NCBI GenBank assembly: GCA_002914845.1
Contig: JXTC01000330.1
Span: forward strand, 20,371-84,370
Reading direction: 5' to 3'
DNA: 64,000 nucleotides
Origin: Trema orientale
Lineage: Eukaryota > Streptophyta > Magnoliopsida > Rosales > Cannabaceae
The notes under the pieces are model-generated. The model was not told where the DNA came from, ran no database searches, and was given only the letters and a program-made list of their open reading frames with translations. This document shows, piece by piece, positions 33,053 to 44,800 of this stretch (positions are counted from its first letter, which is position 1; every line of letters starts with the position of its first letter). The position numbers and the translations under genes were made by a program.

Positions 33053-33500
33053 TTTAAATATATCTAATTATCAGATAATTAGATAAACAAAAATTGAAAA
33101 ATTGACTGAAAGTGAAACACTTTTCCTTGAAGGAGTAATCTGCTAGTTTATATATATATATATATAGGAAACCCTAGCAGAAAATAGATACACTACATAC
33201 ATAGCTTCCATAACCTAGAGAGAAAAAGAAGAGAGTCTTCCTATTCTCTGTAGAACAAACTCTTGCAATCTCATGTGTTGAGAATATTAAAAGTGCTTAA
33301 AGTGTGAGTTTGAGAAACTGTACATAACACCCACACGTTTATCCAGTTATGCTTGAGGCTTAGATTTGAAGATCGTGGTTTAGAAGATAGATAGGCTACA
33401 AGAGGTATTAGATCTATTTTTTTTTGTATGTTTTCTATTTTTTTCTTTTATGAATTAATACTATGCACTTGTCAATTGTGTTGATGATCTTAATCTCGTG

Positions 33501-33917
33501 AGTTTTTAATCCAAAAAAGACCCAAATAAGGCCACGGTGAATGACATAGCAAACTAAACCAAACTTGGAAGGATAAGGTTGTTAATGTGAGAAGACCTGA
33601 GAAGAGGTTGAAAGGTGGACTCACAAGGTTTTATGGCTTTGAAGAGGACTAGCGATTGTCGGAGATGGGAATAGAAATTTTTCTTAGAAATTTTTCTGGT
33701 GTTTTTTCATTATATTATCGTAACCGAGTGGAAACGGCGTTAACAGTGATAGCCTTTTTTTTTTTTTTTTTTTTTCAAAGATGTTAAGTTAACGCTTAAC
33801 GCGAGTGATATGGCACAATTTAATTGGAGGAATAGCCAAGGGGACAGAGTTTGGGGATAGATGATGCCAGTCCAGTTAGGAGTCTCATAAAAAATTAAAA
33901 AAAAGGTAATATATATG
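33501..33917. other. Unassigned intergenic DNA
   Basis: No gene was recognised. A long T-run lies near 33755. The sequence downstream of the copia LTR does not match any other part of the window. Confidence 0.4.
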
Positions 33918-34086
33918 GAGTAATACTAGGGACACCAAAAATTTACACCACATGATGTGGCATCCACTTCAACCATTAAATTTTAAATGGTGTGGTCCCA
34001 CTTTGAATAAGATAGTGGTTGAAATGGATGCCACATCATGTGGTATAAGTTTTTGGTGTAAATTTTTGGTGTCCCAATCATTACTC
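33918..34086. mobile_element. Small MITE, almost entirely inverted repeat
   Basis: The left end GAGTAATACTAGGGACACC continues into AAAAATTTACACCACATGAT. The right end, on the other strand, reads GAGTAATGATTGGGACACC and then AAAAATTTACACC and CACATGATGTGGCATCC. The arms make up most of the 169 bp. ATATAT(G)-type sequence flanks both sides as a probable target site. Such an element can fold into one long hairpin. Confidence 0.8.
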
Positions 34087-34216
34087 ATATATATGAGTTA
34101 TCTCTCTAAAGCAAATATAACAAGAATTAGAAAACAAGATTCTGCTTTTTTGCTTGAAAAGTAGAAAACAAGAATTACGGCAACTATTTTGCACTGCATT
34201 TCTTCTCTTCTTCTTC

Positions 34217-34373
34217 TTTTTTTTTTTTTTTTCTTTAAAAGTGTGACTTAACTAATGACTATCACTTACTATAAATTTAAAGGAAAATATCATACACATT
34301 ACCAAAGTTTGAACTCCTGATCTCCCCGAACACACATATATATCCCTAAAGTCTTAGACCAATTGAGCTCTTC
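34217..34373 (-). mobile_element. tRNA-derived SINE, diverged copy of the 14496-14662 family
   Basis: It aligns along its length with the first SINE: the blocks TGACTTAACTAATGAC, CACTTACTATAAATTTAAA and AAGTTTGAACTCCTGA match. Minus-strand box A is GAGCTCAATTGG and box B GTTCAAACTT. The flanking CTTCTTCTT words may be a target duplication, but the left flank is low complexity. Confidence 0.75.
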
Positions 34374-34848
34374 CCTTCTTCTTAAGCAACCCATAACTTA
34401 CACATTGATAAATATAAAAAGTGCATGCAAAAACGAATAATTCACAAACTGATTAGGTATTATAAAGTTCATTGTTTTAGTTTATAAAACACTGGTGTTC
34501 TTATTTTAACCAATTTTATGGCAACGCTAACAGTCACTCGTAAGTCGTAACGTGATTGTTGTATCGGACTCGACCAAATGGAAGACTATATGATTGACCA
34601 CTAGTGCACTAGTCATAATTAGATGGTAAAAAAAATAACTAATTAATACCATTGATTTATTATAGAAGAAAAAATGTACGTACAATAATATTAGTATTTA
34701 AAATTACTTTTAAAGAAAACTATTAGTACTATTAGCCTAAAGAGCAACCGTATAGTGAATTAAGAAAATAATATAACTTCAAATTACTTTGAAAAAGTAT
34801 TATTAGTACTAATAGCATTTATATATACATACATATATATATATATAT

Positions 34849-35097
34849 AGTTGCCAATTCAGTAGGTATTTTTTTTTTTTTTTACCTATGTGTAGGTATT
34901 TTTCTTTTAGCCATTGGATCATCATCTAATGGTGATCCAATGACTATAATAAGGTGCATGAAAAGACGTACATCATTAATGCTATTTTTTTCTTTACTTT
35001 TTATAAAAAAAAAAATGTGCATAAAAAATTTTCATTGACCAAATTGATACCTATGTATAGGTAAAAAAAAAAAAAATACCTATTAGATTGGTACTCT
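34849..35097. mobile_element. MITE with A/T-tract-interrupted inverted repeats
   Basis: The left end AGTTGCCAATTCAGTAGGTA, T-run, ACCTATGTGTAGGT is mirrored at the right by ACCTATGTATAGGT, A-run, TACCTATTAGATTGG. It is flanked by (TA)n on both sides, so a TA-type target is likely. The core contains ATTGGATCATCATC and its inverted counterpart GATGATCCAAT-like words. A relic of the family lies at 2215-2420. Confidence 0.7.
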
Positions 35098-36280
35098 CTA
35101 TATATATATATACAATTATACACATGTATGGCTATTTCTTAAGAGGCAGACATACAAACTTTGAATGAGTCGAGTCTATTCTTCGGAAAGTCTATCCTGA
35201 GCTAGTAAATACTAAAAAGTATATGTAACTCATTCAATTGTGTTCCAATCGTTGGTCAATTTTCTGAATTTGTCATATGACCCAATTGGAACTTGCAACT
35301 CTATAAATTTTCAAGTTCGACACTCTTTAATTATTCAACTTCCGGCATTTTTATTGGAAATAATTAAGACAACTTACCATGTATACTATGATTTATAATT
35401 AGTATGTTTGTAGGTCCCATCGTATTTTATACAGAAAATTGTAGCAATCGATGAATATTATTGAGACTCATACGTGATGATGATATATTTCAACCAATTT
35501 CATGGAGTATGTTTTAAGAAATATAGATTGTGATAACAAACTTTGTAATATAGAAGCAATAATATTGCATGTAGGGCGCTGTTTTTACGTGCATACTAAA
35601 TCAATCTATTAAAGGTTGTTACTTTTACCGTAAGTTGCGCTCCAAAAGTTGTCACTTTAATTACAAATATATATTGGTCTGTAATACAATATATTAAGAA
35701 TTTTAAGTAGGTTTCATGATAAGAAGATTTTTTTTTTGGGGGATTAAATACGAAGGTTTATTTATTTTTTTCTTATTTTTTATTTTAACTTTAAGAAGGT
35801 GTTGCACAAAGTTATATTTTCCATGTACACTGGTGTGTAATACAATATATTAAGAATTTTAAGTAGGTTTCATGACAAGTGTGTGAAATACATATAAGTA
35901 AAATAACCGCAAGTACACAGGTCGTAAACAAGTAATAAAATGATAAGTATAGAGTTATTGATTCACGAGGAATTGGGTGTTAAATTATCATTAAGTACTA
36001 GAATTATCGTGATCTAACTTTATTTAGGTAACCAAACTAAATGAATTTATAATTTTAAAAAATACAAATATAAATATAAATACAAAAATAAAATATGAAA
36101 ACTTCTATGCACAAATGTACAAGGGGATTGAATTCACCGAATCATCAACTGTCTTTTGATTACCAATTTCATTCTAATCAATTATTCCTATTTATAAGCC
36201 AAGAACCCAAAGGTATTTCTACTCCCTCTCTCAAGTGCCGAGTAAAATCGTTCCAAAATTCTAATTCTAATTCCTCATTA
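35098..36280. other. Left flank of the satellite array
   Basis: Non-coding. A ~45-bp block (TGTAATACAATATATTAAGA, then ATTTTAAGTAGGTTTCATGA) occurs at about 35671 and 35833 as a direct repeat. From 35890 the sequence includes CGCAAGTACACAGGTCGTAA, AAGTAATAAAATGATAAGTA and ACGAGGAATTGGGTG. To my recollection such words occur in dispersed non-coding repeats of many angiosperms. The satellite begins without a clear insertion border at about 36281. Confidence 0.45.
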
Positions 36281-37324
36281 GTTGGTCTAGAACTCAATTT
36301 GTTGTATCTAGCATCTAGTTTTCGCAATTGGCAGTTTTCAGTCAATTTTGGTCATTCTCTTTGGAGAGAGTTCAAAACAAGGAGTTTGTTGCATGAAACT
36401 TACCTAATATCTTAAGGTACCAAATAAAGAGTGTCTATTGGTCTAGAACTCAATTCGTTGTATCTAGCACCTAGTTTTCCCAATTGGTAATTTTTAGTCA
36501 ATTTTGCTCATTCTCTTCGGAGAGAGTTCAAAACAAGGAGTTTGTTGCTCGAAACTTACATAATATCTTAAGGTACCAAATAAAGAGTGTTTGAAGGTCT
36601 AGAACTCAATTCATTGTATCTAGCACCTAGTTTTCCCAATTGATAATTTTTGGTCAATTTTGGTCATTCTTTTTGGAGAGAGTTCAAAACAAGGTGTTTG
36701 TTGCATGAAACTTACCTAATACTTTAAGGTACCAAATAAAGAGTGTCTGTTGGTCTAGAACTCAATTCGTTATATCTAGTACCTAGTATTCGCAATTGGC
36801 AATTTTTGGTCAATTTTGGTCATTCTCTTTGGAGAGAGTTCAAACCAAGGAGTTTGTTGCCCAAAACTTACCTAATGTCTCAAGGTACCAAATAAAGAGT
36901 ATTTGTTGGCCTAAAACTCAATTCGTCGTATCTAGCACCTAGTTTTCCTAATTGGCAATTTTCGGTCAATTTTAGTCATTCTCTTCGGAGAGAGCTCAAA
37001 ACAAAGAGTTTGTTGCTCGAAACTTACATAATATCTTAAGGTACCAAATAAAGAGTATTTGATAGTCTAGAACTCAATTCATTGTATCTAGCACCTAGTT
37101 TTTCCAATTGGCAATTTTTGGTCAATTTTGGCCATTCTCTTTGAAGAGAGTTCAAAACAAGATTTTTGTCACATAAAACTTACCTAATAGCTTAAGGTAC
37201 CAAATAAAGAGTATTTGTTGGTCTAGAACTCAATTCATTGTATCTGCACCTAGTTTTCCCAATTGGTTATTTTCAGTTAATTTTGGTCATTCTCTTTAGA
37301 GAGAATCAAACAAGGAGTTTGTTG
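36281..37324 (+). repeat. 156-bp satellite array, block 1
   Basis: About 6.7 monomer lengths. The consensus monomer runs from GGTCTAGAACTCAATTCGTT through CTAGCACCTAGTTTTC, CAATTGGCAATTTT, GGTCATTCTCTTTGGAGAG and AAGGAGTTTGTTGC to AAGGTACCAAATAAAGAG, and counts 156 bases. Most units keep TCTAGA and GGTACC, so XbaI and KpnI would cut the array into monomer-sized steps. The first unit follows directly on the flank. The block is ended by LINE insertion at 37325. Confidence 0.97.
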
Positions 37325-38828
37325 CCAAATTCTTTTATCTCCAATTTTCCATAGGGTGCAGATGATATTCGGAATACGGTCATTGGAGATGCAGACACTT
37401 TAATCTGGCGTCATTCGGTTTCTGGTAAAGTTACTAGTGCTGATAGTTACAAATCTTTGGCAGGTCCTTTTTCTAAAGAACGATGGGGAAGTAAGTTCTG
37501 GGTGCATTATATTCCTCCATCTCGTTCATTGGTAGTTTGGAGATTGTTTCAGAATAAACTCCCAATGGAGCATAATCTGATTCATAGAGGTTTTCTTTTG
37601 CCTTCATGTTACTGGTTTTGTTTTAGTCATGCAGAGGATGCTAACCATCTGTTTCTTTCATGTGCTTTTGCTCGTTCTATTTGGGGGGCCATTTCCTCAG
37701 CTTTTCGACGAAAAATTCGTTTGGATGGTTCTATAGTGGATTTATGGCTAGATGCTTTGGATGCCAATTTTAGTACTCAAGTTTCTTAACTTTGGAGATC
37801 AGCACTTATGAATACTATTTGGGTGATTTGGACTTATCGTAATAAACGTTTCTTTGATAATGAAATTGTTTCTGTTAAATTCTGCTATAACTTTCATATG
37901 GCGTTCAGTGGGGGAGGCCAATGGGATTGTTTTTGGAACCATGCGGAATGCTTTAGATGAGCTCCAGAATTTGCATTGTCTTCATGTACAGCCAAAACCG
38001 TCTAAGGCTCCAAGAATTGTGGAGGTACATTGGCAAGTTCCTCCTGCATGATGGTTGAAGGTGAATACAGATGGATCTGCATTTGGTAGTCCAGGCTTGG
38101 CAGGGCGTGGAGGTATTTTTTGGACATCCAGAGGATTCTTTAAAGAAGCTTTTGCTATTCCTCTTGGTAAGGCATTTGCGTTTGAGGCAGAGCTCACGAG
38201 TGCAATTCATGCCATTTCTTATGCGTATGATTTTGGTTGGACGAATTTATGGCTAGAGTGTGATTCTTCATATCTGTCACTCTTTTAAGGGCGCGGTCAT
38301 CTTCTATACCTTGGTGCTGGAAACCCTCTTGGTTGCTTTGCATTGACAGAATTTCAAAGATAAATTTTCATGTTTCTCATATCTTCAGGGAAGGTAATAC
38401 AATTGTTGACATTTTGGCTTCTCGAGCTACAAGTTTTCTGGCTTCGACAAGGTGGCATTTCACTCCTTCATTTATTCAAGATGCTTTTTCCAAGGATTAC
38501 ATGGGGCGTAGTGCTTTTTGTTTTTCATAGTTGCCCATCTTTTGTAATACAATGTACTCTTTTTTCCTTTCTGCGGTTTTTCCCACTGGGTTTTACGTGA
38601 AAAGGTTTTTAATGAGGCATTGTAGGGACGTTAAGATAATAGTCATGTTTTGGCATCAGTATCTGGCTCCTTCCAGGGATTTTAGATTATGTTTTCTTTC
38701 TCATTTTGTAATGTTTCCAATCTTGGTAACTTTATGTATTCTTGATCATTTTAATTTTATTTAATAAGATTACCAGAGGGCCGCTCCCTTTAAGTAACAT
38801 TTAGCAAAAAAAAAAAAAAAACAAAAAA
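37325..38828 (+). mobile_element. 5'-truncated LINE copy (zf-RVT and RNase H part) inside the satellite
   Basis: A shorter sibling of the LINE at 48997-60848. It aligns from that element's position 59379 to its 3' end. It encodes the zinc-binding reverse transcriptase end (C and H residues in PSCYWFCFSHAEDANHLF) and an RNase H domain beginning LKVNTDGSAFGSP, with internal stops (TAA at 37787, TGA at 38049, among others). It ends in an A-rich tail (38805-38828) and satellite resumes with GTCTCGAGGTACC. The 5' junction shares CC with the satellite, and about 15 satellite bases are missing at the site. Same orientation as the larger copy. Confidence 0.9.
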
Positions 38829-41800
38829 GTCTCGAGGTACCAAATAAAGAGTATTTGTTGGTCTAGAACTCAATTCGTTGTATCTAGCACCTAGGTTTCT
38901 CAATTGACAATTTTTGTTCAANGGAGAGAGTTCAAAACAAGGTATTTGTTGTCCGAAACTTACCTAATGTCTCAAGATACCAAATAAAGAGTATTTGTTG
39001 GTCTAGAACTCAATTCGTTGTATCCAGTGCCTAGTTTTCCTTATTGGCAATTTTCGGTCAATTTTGATCAATCTCTTTGGAGAGAGTCCAAACCAAGGAG
39101 TTTGTTATCCGAAACATTCCTAATGTCTCAACGTACCAAATAAAGAGTATTTGTTGGTCTAGAACTCAATTTGTTGTATCTAGCACCTAGTTTTCCCAAT
39201 TGGCAGTTTTTGATCAATTTTGGTTATTCTCATCGGAGAGAGTTCAAAACAAGGAGTTTATTGCATAAAACTTGCCTAATATCTTAAGGTACCAAATAAA
39301 GAGTGTCTGTCGGTCTAGAACTCAGTTCGTTGTATCTAGCACCTAGTATTCGCAATTGGCAATTTTTTATCAATTTTGGTCATTCTCTTTGGAGAGAGTT
39401 CAAATCAAGGAGTTTGTTGCCCGAAACTTATCTAATATCTCAAGGTACCAAATAAAGAGTATCTGTTGGTCTAGAACACAATTCATTGTATCTAGCACCT
39501 AGTTTTCCCAATTGGCAATTTTCGATCAATTTTAGTTGTTCCCTTTGGAAAGAGTTCAAACCAAGGAGTTTATTACCTGAAACTTACCTAATGTCTTAAG
39601 GCACCAAATAAAGAGTATTTGTCAGTCTAGAACTCAATTCATTGTATCTAGCACCTAGTTTTTGCAATTAGCAATTTTTGGTCTATTTTGGTCATTCTAT
39701 TTGGAGAGAGTTCAAAACAAGGAGTTTGTTGCATGAAACTTACCTAATATCTTAAGGTACCAAATAAAGAGTGTTTGTTGGTCTAGAACTTAATTCAATA
39801 TATCTAGCACCTAGTTTTCACAATTGGGAATTTTCGGTCAATTTTAGTCATTCTCTTTGGAGAGAGTTCAAAATAAGGAATTTATTGCATGAAACTTACC
39901 TAATATCTTAAGGTACGAAATAAAGAGTATTTGTTGGTCTAGAACTCAAATCGTTGTATCTAGCATCTAGTTTTCCCAATTTATAGTTTTCGATCAATTT
40001 TGGTCACTCTCTTTGGAGAGAGTTCAAACTAAGGAGTTTGTTGCTCGAAACTTACCGAATGTCTCAAGGTACCAAATAAAGAGTATTTGTTGGTCTAGAA
40101 CTCACTTCGTTGCATCAAGCACCTAGTTTTCTCAATTGACAATTTTTGGTCAAATTTGATCATTCTCTATGGAGAGAGTTCAAAACAAGGTGTTTGTTGT
40201 CCGAAACTTACCTAATGTCTCAAGGTACTAAACAAAGAGTATTTGTGGGTCTAGAACTCAATTCGTTGTATCTAGCACCTAGTTTTCCTAATTGGCAATT
40301 TTCAGTCAATTTTGGTCATTCTCTTTGGAGAGAGTTCAAACCAAGGAGTTTGTTGCCTGAAACATTCCTAACGTCTGAAGGTACCAAATAAAAATATTTG
40401 TTGGTCTAGAACTCTATTTTTTGTATCTAGTACCTAGTTTTCGTAATTGGTAATTTTTGATCAATTTTAGTCATTCTCTTTGGAGAGAGTTCAAAACAAG
40501 GAGTATGTTGCTTAAAACTTACCTAATATCTTTTGGTACCAAATAAAAAGTGTTTGTTGGTCTAGAACTCAATTCGTTGTATCTGGCACCTAGTTTTTGT
40601 AATTGGCTATTTTCGGTCAGTTTTGGTCATTCTCTTTGGAGAGAGTTTAAACCAAGGAGTTTGTTGCCCGAAACTTACCTAATCTCTCAAGGTGCCAAAT
40701 AAAGGGTTTTAGGGGTCTAGAACTCAACTCGTTTTGTCTAGCACCTAGTTTTCCTAACTCGCCATTTTCGGACAATTTTTGTCGTTCTCCTTGGAGAGAG
40801 TTCAAACCATGGAGTTTGTTACCCGAAACTTAACTAATGTCTCAAGGTACCAAATAAAGAGTATTTATTGGCCTAGAACTCAATTCGTCGCATCTAGCAC
40901 CTAGTTTTCTCAATTGGTAATTTTCGGTCGATTTCGGTTATTCTCTTTGGAGAGAGTTCAAAACAAGGAGTTTGTTGCTCGAAACATACATAATATATTA
41001 AGGTACCAAATAAAGAGTGTTTGATGGTCTAGAATTCAATTCGTTGTATCTAGCACCTAGTTTTTCCAATTGGCAATTTTTGATCAATTTTGGTCATTCT
41101 CTTTGGAGAGAGTTCAGAACAAGGAGTTTGTTGCATGAAACAAGCCTAATATCTTAAGGTACCAAATAAAGAATATTTATTGGTCTAGAACTCAATTCGT
41201 TGTATCTAGCACCTAGTTTTCCCAATTAGCTATTTTCGGTCAATATTGGTCCTTCTTTTTGGAGAGAGTTCAAATAAGGAGTTTGTTGCCCGAAACTTAC
41301 CTAATGTCTCAAGGTACCAAATAAAGAGTATATTTTATTCTAGAACTCAATTCGTTGTATCTAGCACCTAGTTTTCTCAATTGGCTATTTTCGGTCAACT
41401 TTGGTCATTGTGGATAGAGTTCAAAACAAGGTATTTGTTATCCGAAACTTACCTAATGTCTCAAGGTACCAAATAAAGAGTATTTGTTGGTCTAGAACTC
41501 AATTCGTTATGTCTGGCACCTAGTTTTCCAAATTAGCAATTTTCGGTCAATTTTCGTCATTCCCTTTGGAGAGAGTTCAAACCAAGGATTTTCTTGCCCG
41601 AAACTTTCCTAATGTCTCAACGTACCAAATAAAGAGTATTTATTGGTCTAGAACTCAATTTGTTATATCTAGCACCTAGTTTTCGCAATTGGCCATTTTT
41701 GGTCAATTTTGGTCATTCTCTTTGGAGAGAGTTCAAACCAAGGAGTAAAGAGTGTTTGTTGGTCAAGAACTCAATTCGTTGTATCTGGCACCTAGTTTTC

Positions 41801-44800
41801 CTAAATAGCTATTTTCGGTCAATTTTGGTCATTCTCTTTGGAGAGAGTTCAAACCAAGGAGTTTGGTGCCCGAAACTTACCTAATCTCTCCAGGTCCTAA
41901 GTAAAGAGTTTTAGGGGGTCTCAATTCGTTTTGTCTAGCACATAGTTTTCCTAATTGGTAATTTTCGGTCAATTTTTGTCGTTCTCTTTGGAGAGAGTTC
42001 AAACTATGGAGTTTGTCACCCGAAACTTACCAAATGTCTCAAGGTACCAAATAAAGAGTATTTGTTGGCCGAGAACTCAATTCGTCGTATCTAGCACCTA
42101 GTTTTCCTAATTGGTAATTTTCGGTCAATTTTGGTCATTGTCTTTGGAGAGAGTTCAAAACAAAGAGTTTGTTACTCGAAACTTACATAATATCTTAAGG
42201 TACCAAAAAAAGAGTGTTTAATGGTCTAGAACTCAATTCGTTGTATCTAGCTCCTAGTTTTCCCAATTGGCCATTTTTGGTCAATTTTGGTCATTCTCTT
42301 TGGAGAAAGTTCAAAACATGGAGTTTGTTGCATGAAGTTGGCCTAATATCTTAAGGTACCAAATAAAGAGTATTTGTTGGTCTGGAACTCAATGCGTTGT
42401 ATCTAGCACCTAGTTTTCCTAATTGGCAATTTTCGGTCAATATTGGTCCTTCTTTTTGGAGAGAGTTTAAACAAGGAGTTTGTTGCCCGAAACTTACTTA
42501 ATATCTCAAGGTACAAAATAAAGAGTATTTGTTGGTCTAGAACTCAATTCGTTGTATCCAGCATCTAGTTTTCTCAATTGGCTATTTTTGGTCAACTTTT
42601 GTCATTCTGTACGTAAAGAGTTCAAAACAAGGTGTTTATTGTCCGAAACTTACCTAATGTCTCACGGTACCAAATAAAGAGTATTTGTTGATCTAGAACT
42701 CAATTCGTCATATCTAGCACCTAGTTTTCCCAATTGGCTATGTTCGGTCAATTTGGGTCATTCTCTTTGGAGAGAGTTCAAAACAAGGAGTTTGTTGCCC
42801 GAAACTTTCCTAATGTCTCAACATACCAAATGAAGAGTATTTGTAGGTCTGTAACTCAATTTGTTGTATCTAGCACCTAGTTTTCACCATTAGCAATTTT
42901 TGGTCAATTTTGGTCATTTTCTTTGGAGAGAGTTCAAAACAAGGGGTTTGTTGCATGAAATTTACCTAATTTCAAAAGGTACCAAATAAAGAGTGTCTGT
43001 TGGTCTATAACTCATTTCGTTGTATCTAGCACCTAGTATTCACAATTGGCAAATTTTGGTCAATTTTGGTCTTTCTCTTTGGAGAGAGTTCAAACCAAGG
43101 AGTTTGTCGCCCGAAACTTACCTAATGTCTCAAGGTACCAAATAAAGAGTATTTGTTGGTCCAGAACTCAATTCGTTGCATCTAGCACCTAGTTTTCCCA
43201 ATTGGTAATTTTTGGTCAATCTTGGTCATCCTTTTCGGAAAGAGTTCAAACCCTGGAGTTTGTTGTTTGAAACATAGCTAATATTTCAAGGCACCAAGTA
43301 AAGAGTATTTGTTAGTCTAGAACTCAATTCGTTGTATCTAGCACCTCGTTTTTGCAATTGGCAATTTTTGATCAACTTTGGTCATTCTCTTTGGAAAGAG
43401 TTCAAAACAAAGAGTTTGTTGCATGAAACTTACCTATTATCTTAAGGTACTAAATAAAGAGTGTTTGTTGGTCTGGAACTCAATTCGTTGTATCTAGTAC
43501 CGAGTTTTCCCAATTGGGAATTTTCGGTCAATTTTGGTCATTCTCTTTGGAGAGAGTTATAAATAAGGAGTTTATTGCATGAAACTTACCTAATATCTCA
43601 AAGTACGAAAAAAAGAGTATTCGTTGGTCTAGAACTCAATTCGTTGTATCTAGCACCTAGTTTTCCCAATTGGCAATTTTCAGTCAATTTTGGTTATACT
43701 CTTTGGAGAGAGTTCAAACCAAGGAGTTTCTAGCCTGAAACTTTCCTAATGTCTAAGGTACCAAATAAAAAGTATTTGTTAGTCTAGAACTCTATTCGTT
43801 GTGTCTAGTACCTAGTTTTTGCAATTGGTAATTTTTTGTCAATTTTGACCATTTTCTTTGGCGAGAGTTCAAAACAAGGAGTTTGTTGTATGAAACTTAC
43901 CTCATATCTTAAGGTACCAAATAAAGAGTGTTTGTTGGTCTAGAACTCAATTCGTTGTATCTAGCACCTAGTTTTCCCAATTGGGAATTTTCGGTCAATT
44001 TTTGTCAGTCTCTTTGGAAAGAGTTCGAAATAAGGAGTTTATCACATGAAACTTACCTAATATCCTAAGGTACGAAATAAAGAGTATTTGTCAGTCTAGA
44101 ACTCAATTCGTTGTATCTAGCACCTAATTTTCCCAATTTGTAATTTTCCATCAATTTTTGTCACTCCCTTTTTGGAGAGAGTTCAAACCAACGAGTTTGT
44201 TACCCGAAACTTACCTAATGTCACAAGGTACCAAACAAAGCGTATTTGTTGGTAGAGGACTCAATTCGTTGTATCTAACACCTAGTTTTTTCAATTGACA
44301 ATTTTTGGTCAACCTTGGTCATTCTCTATAGAGAGAGTTCAAAACAAGGTGTTTGTTGTCCGAAACTTCCATAATGTCTCAAGGTACTAAATATAGAGTA
44401 TTTGTTGGTCTAGAATTCAATTCGTTGTATCTCGCACCTAGTTTTCCCATTCGCAATTTTCACTCAATTTTGGTCATTCTCTTTGGAAAGAGTTCAAACC
44501 AAGTAGTTTGTTGCCCGAAGCTTTCCTAATGTCTAAAGGTATCAAATAAAGAGTATTTGTTGGTCTGGAACCCTATTCATTGTATCTAGCACCTAGTTTT
44601 CGCAATTGGTAATTTTTGGTCAATTTTGCTCATTCTCTTTGGCGAGAGTTTAAAACAAGGAGTTTGTTGCAGGAAACTTATCTAATATCTTAAGGTACCA
44701 TGTAAAGAGTGTTTGTTAGTCAAGAACTCAATTTGTGGTATCTTACCTCTACTTTACCTAATTGGTTATTTTCGGTCAATTTTGGCCATTCTCTTTGGAA

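Larger units (their letters stand above)
29573..33500 (+). mobile_element. Ty1/copia LTR, second copy, carrying two insertions
   Basis: LTR sequence starts at 29573 (GACCAGACATTATTTGAA, matching 28978), is interrupted after 29619 by a gypsy solo LTR, and resumes at 31981. It continues through CATCTTGGGAGCATGATGAG to the block 33206-33420, which is shared with window bases 1-240. A MULE-MITE interrupts it at 32688-33052. Its 5' ~350 bases and exact 3' end are missing or diverged. With 28630-29354 and the pol fragment it makes a collapsed LTR-pol-LTR remnant. Confidence 0.65.
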
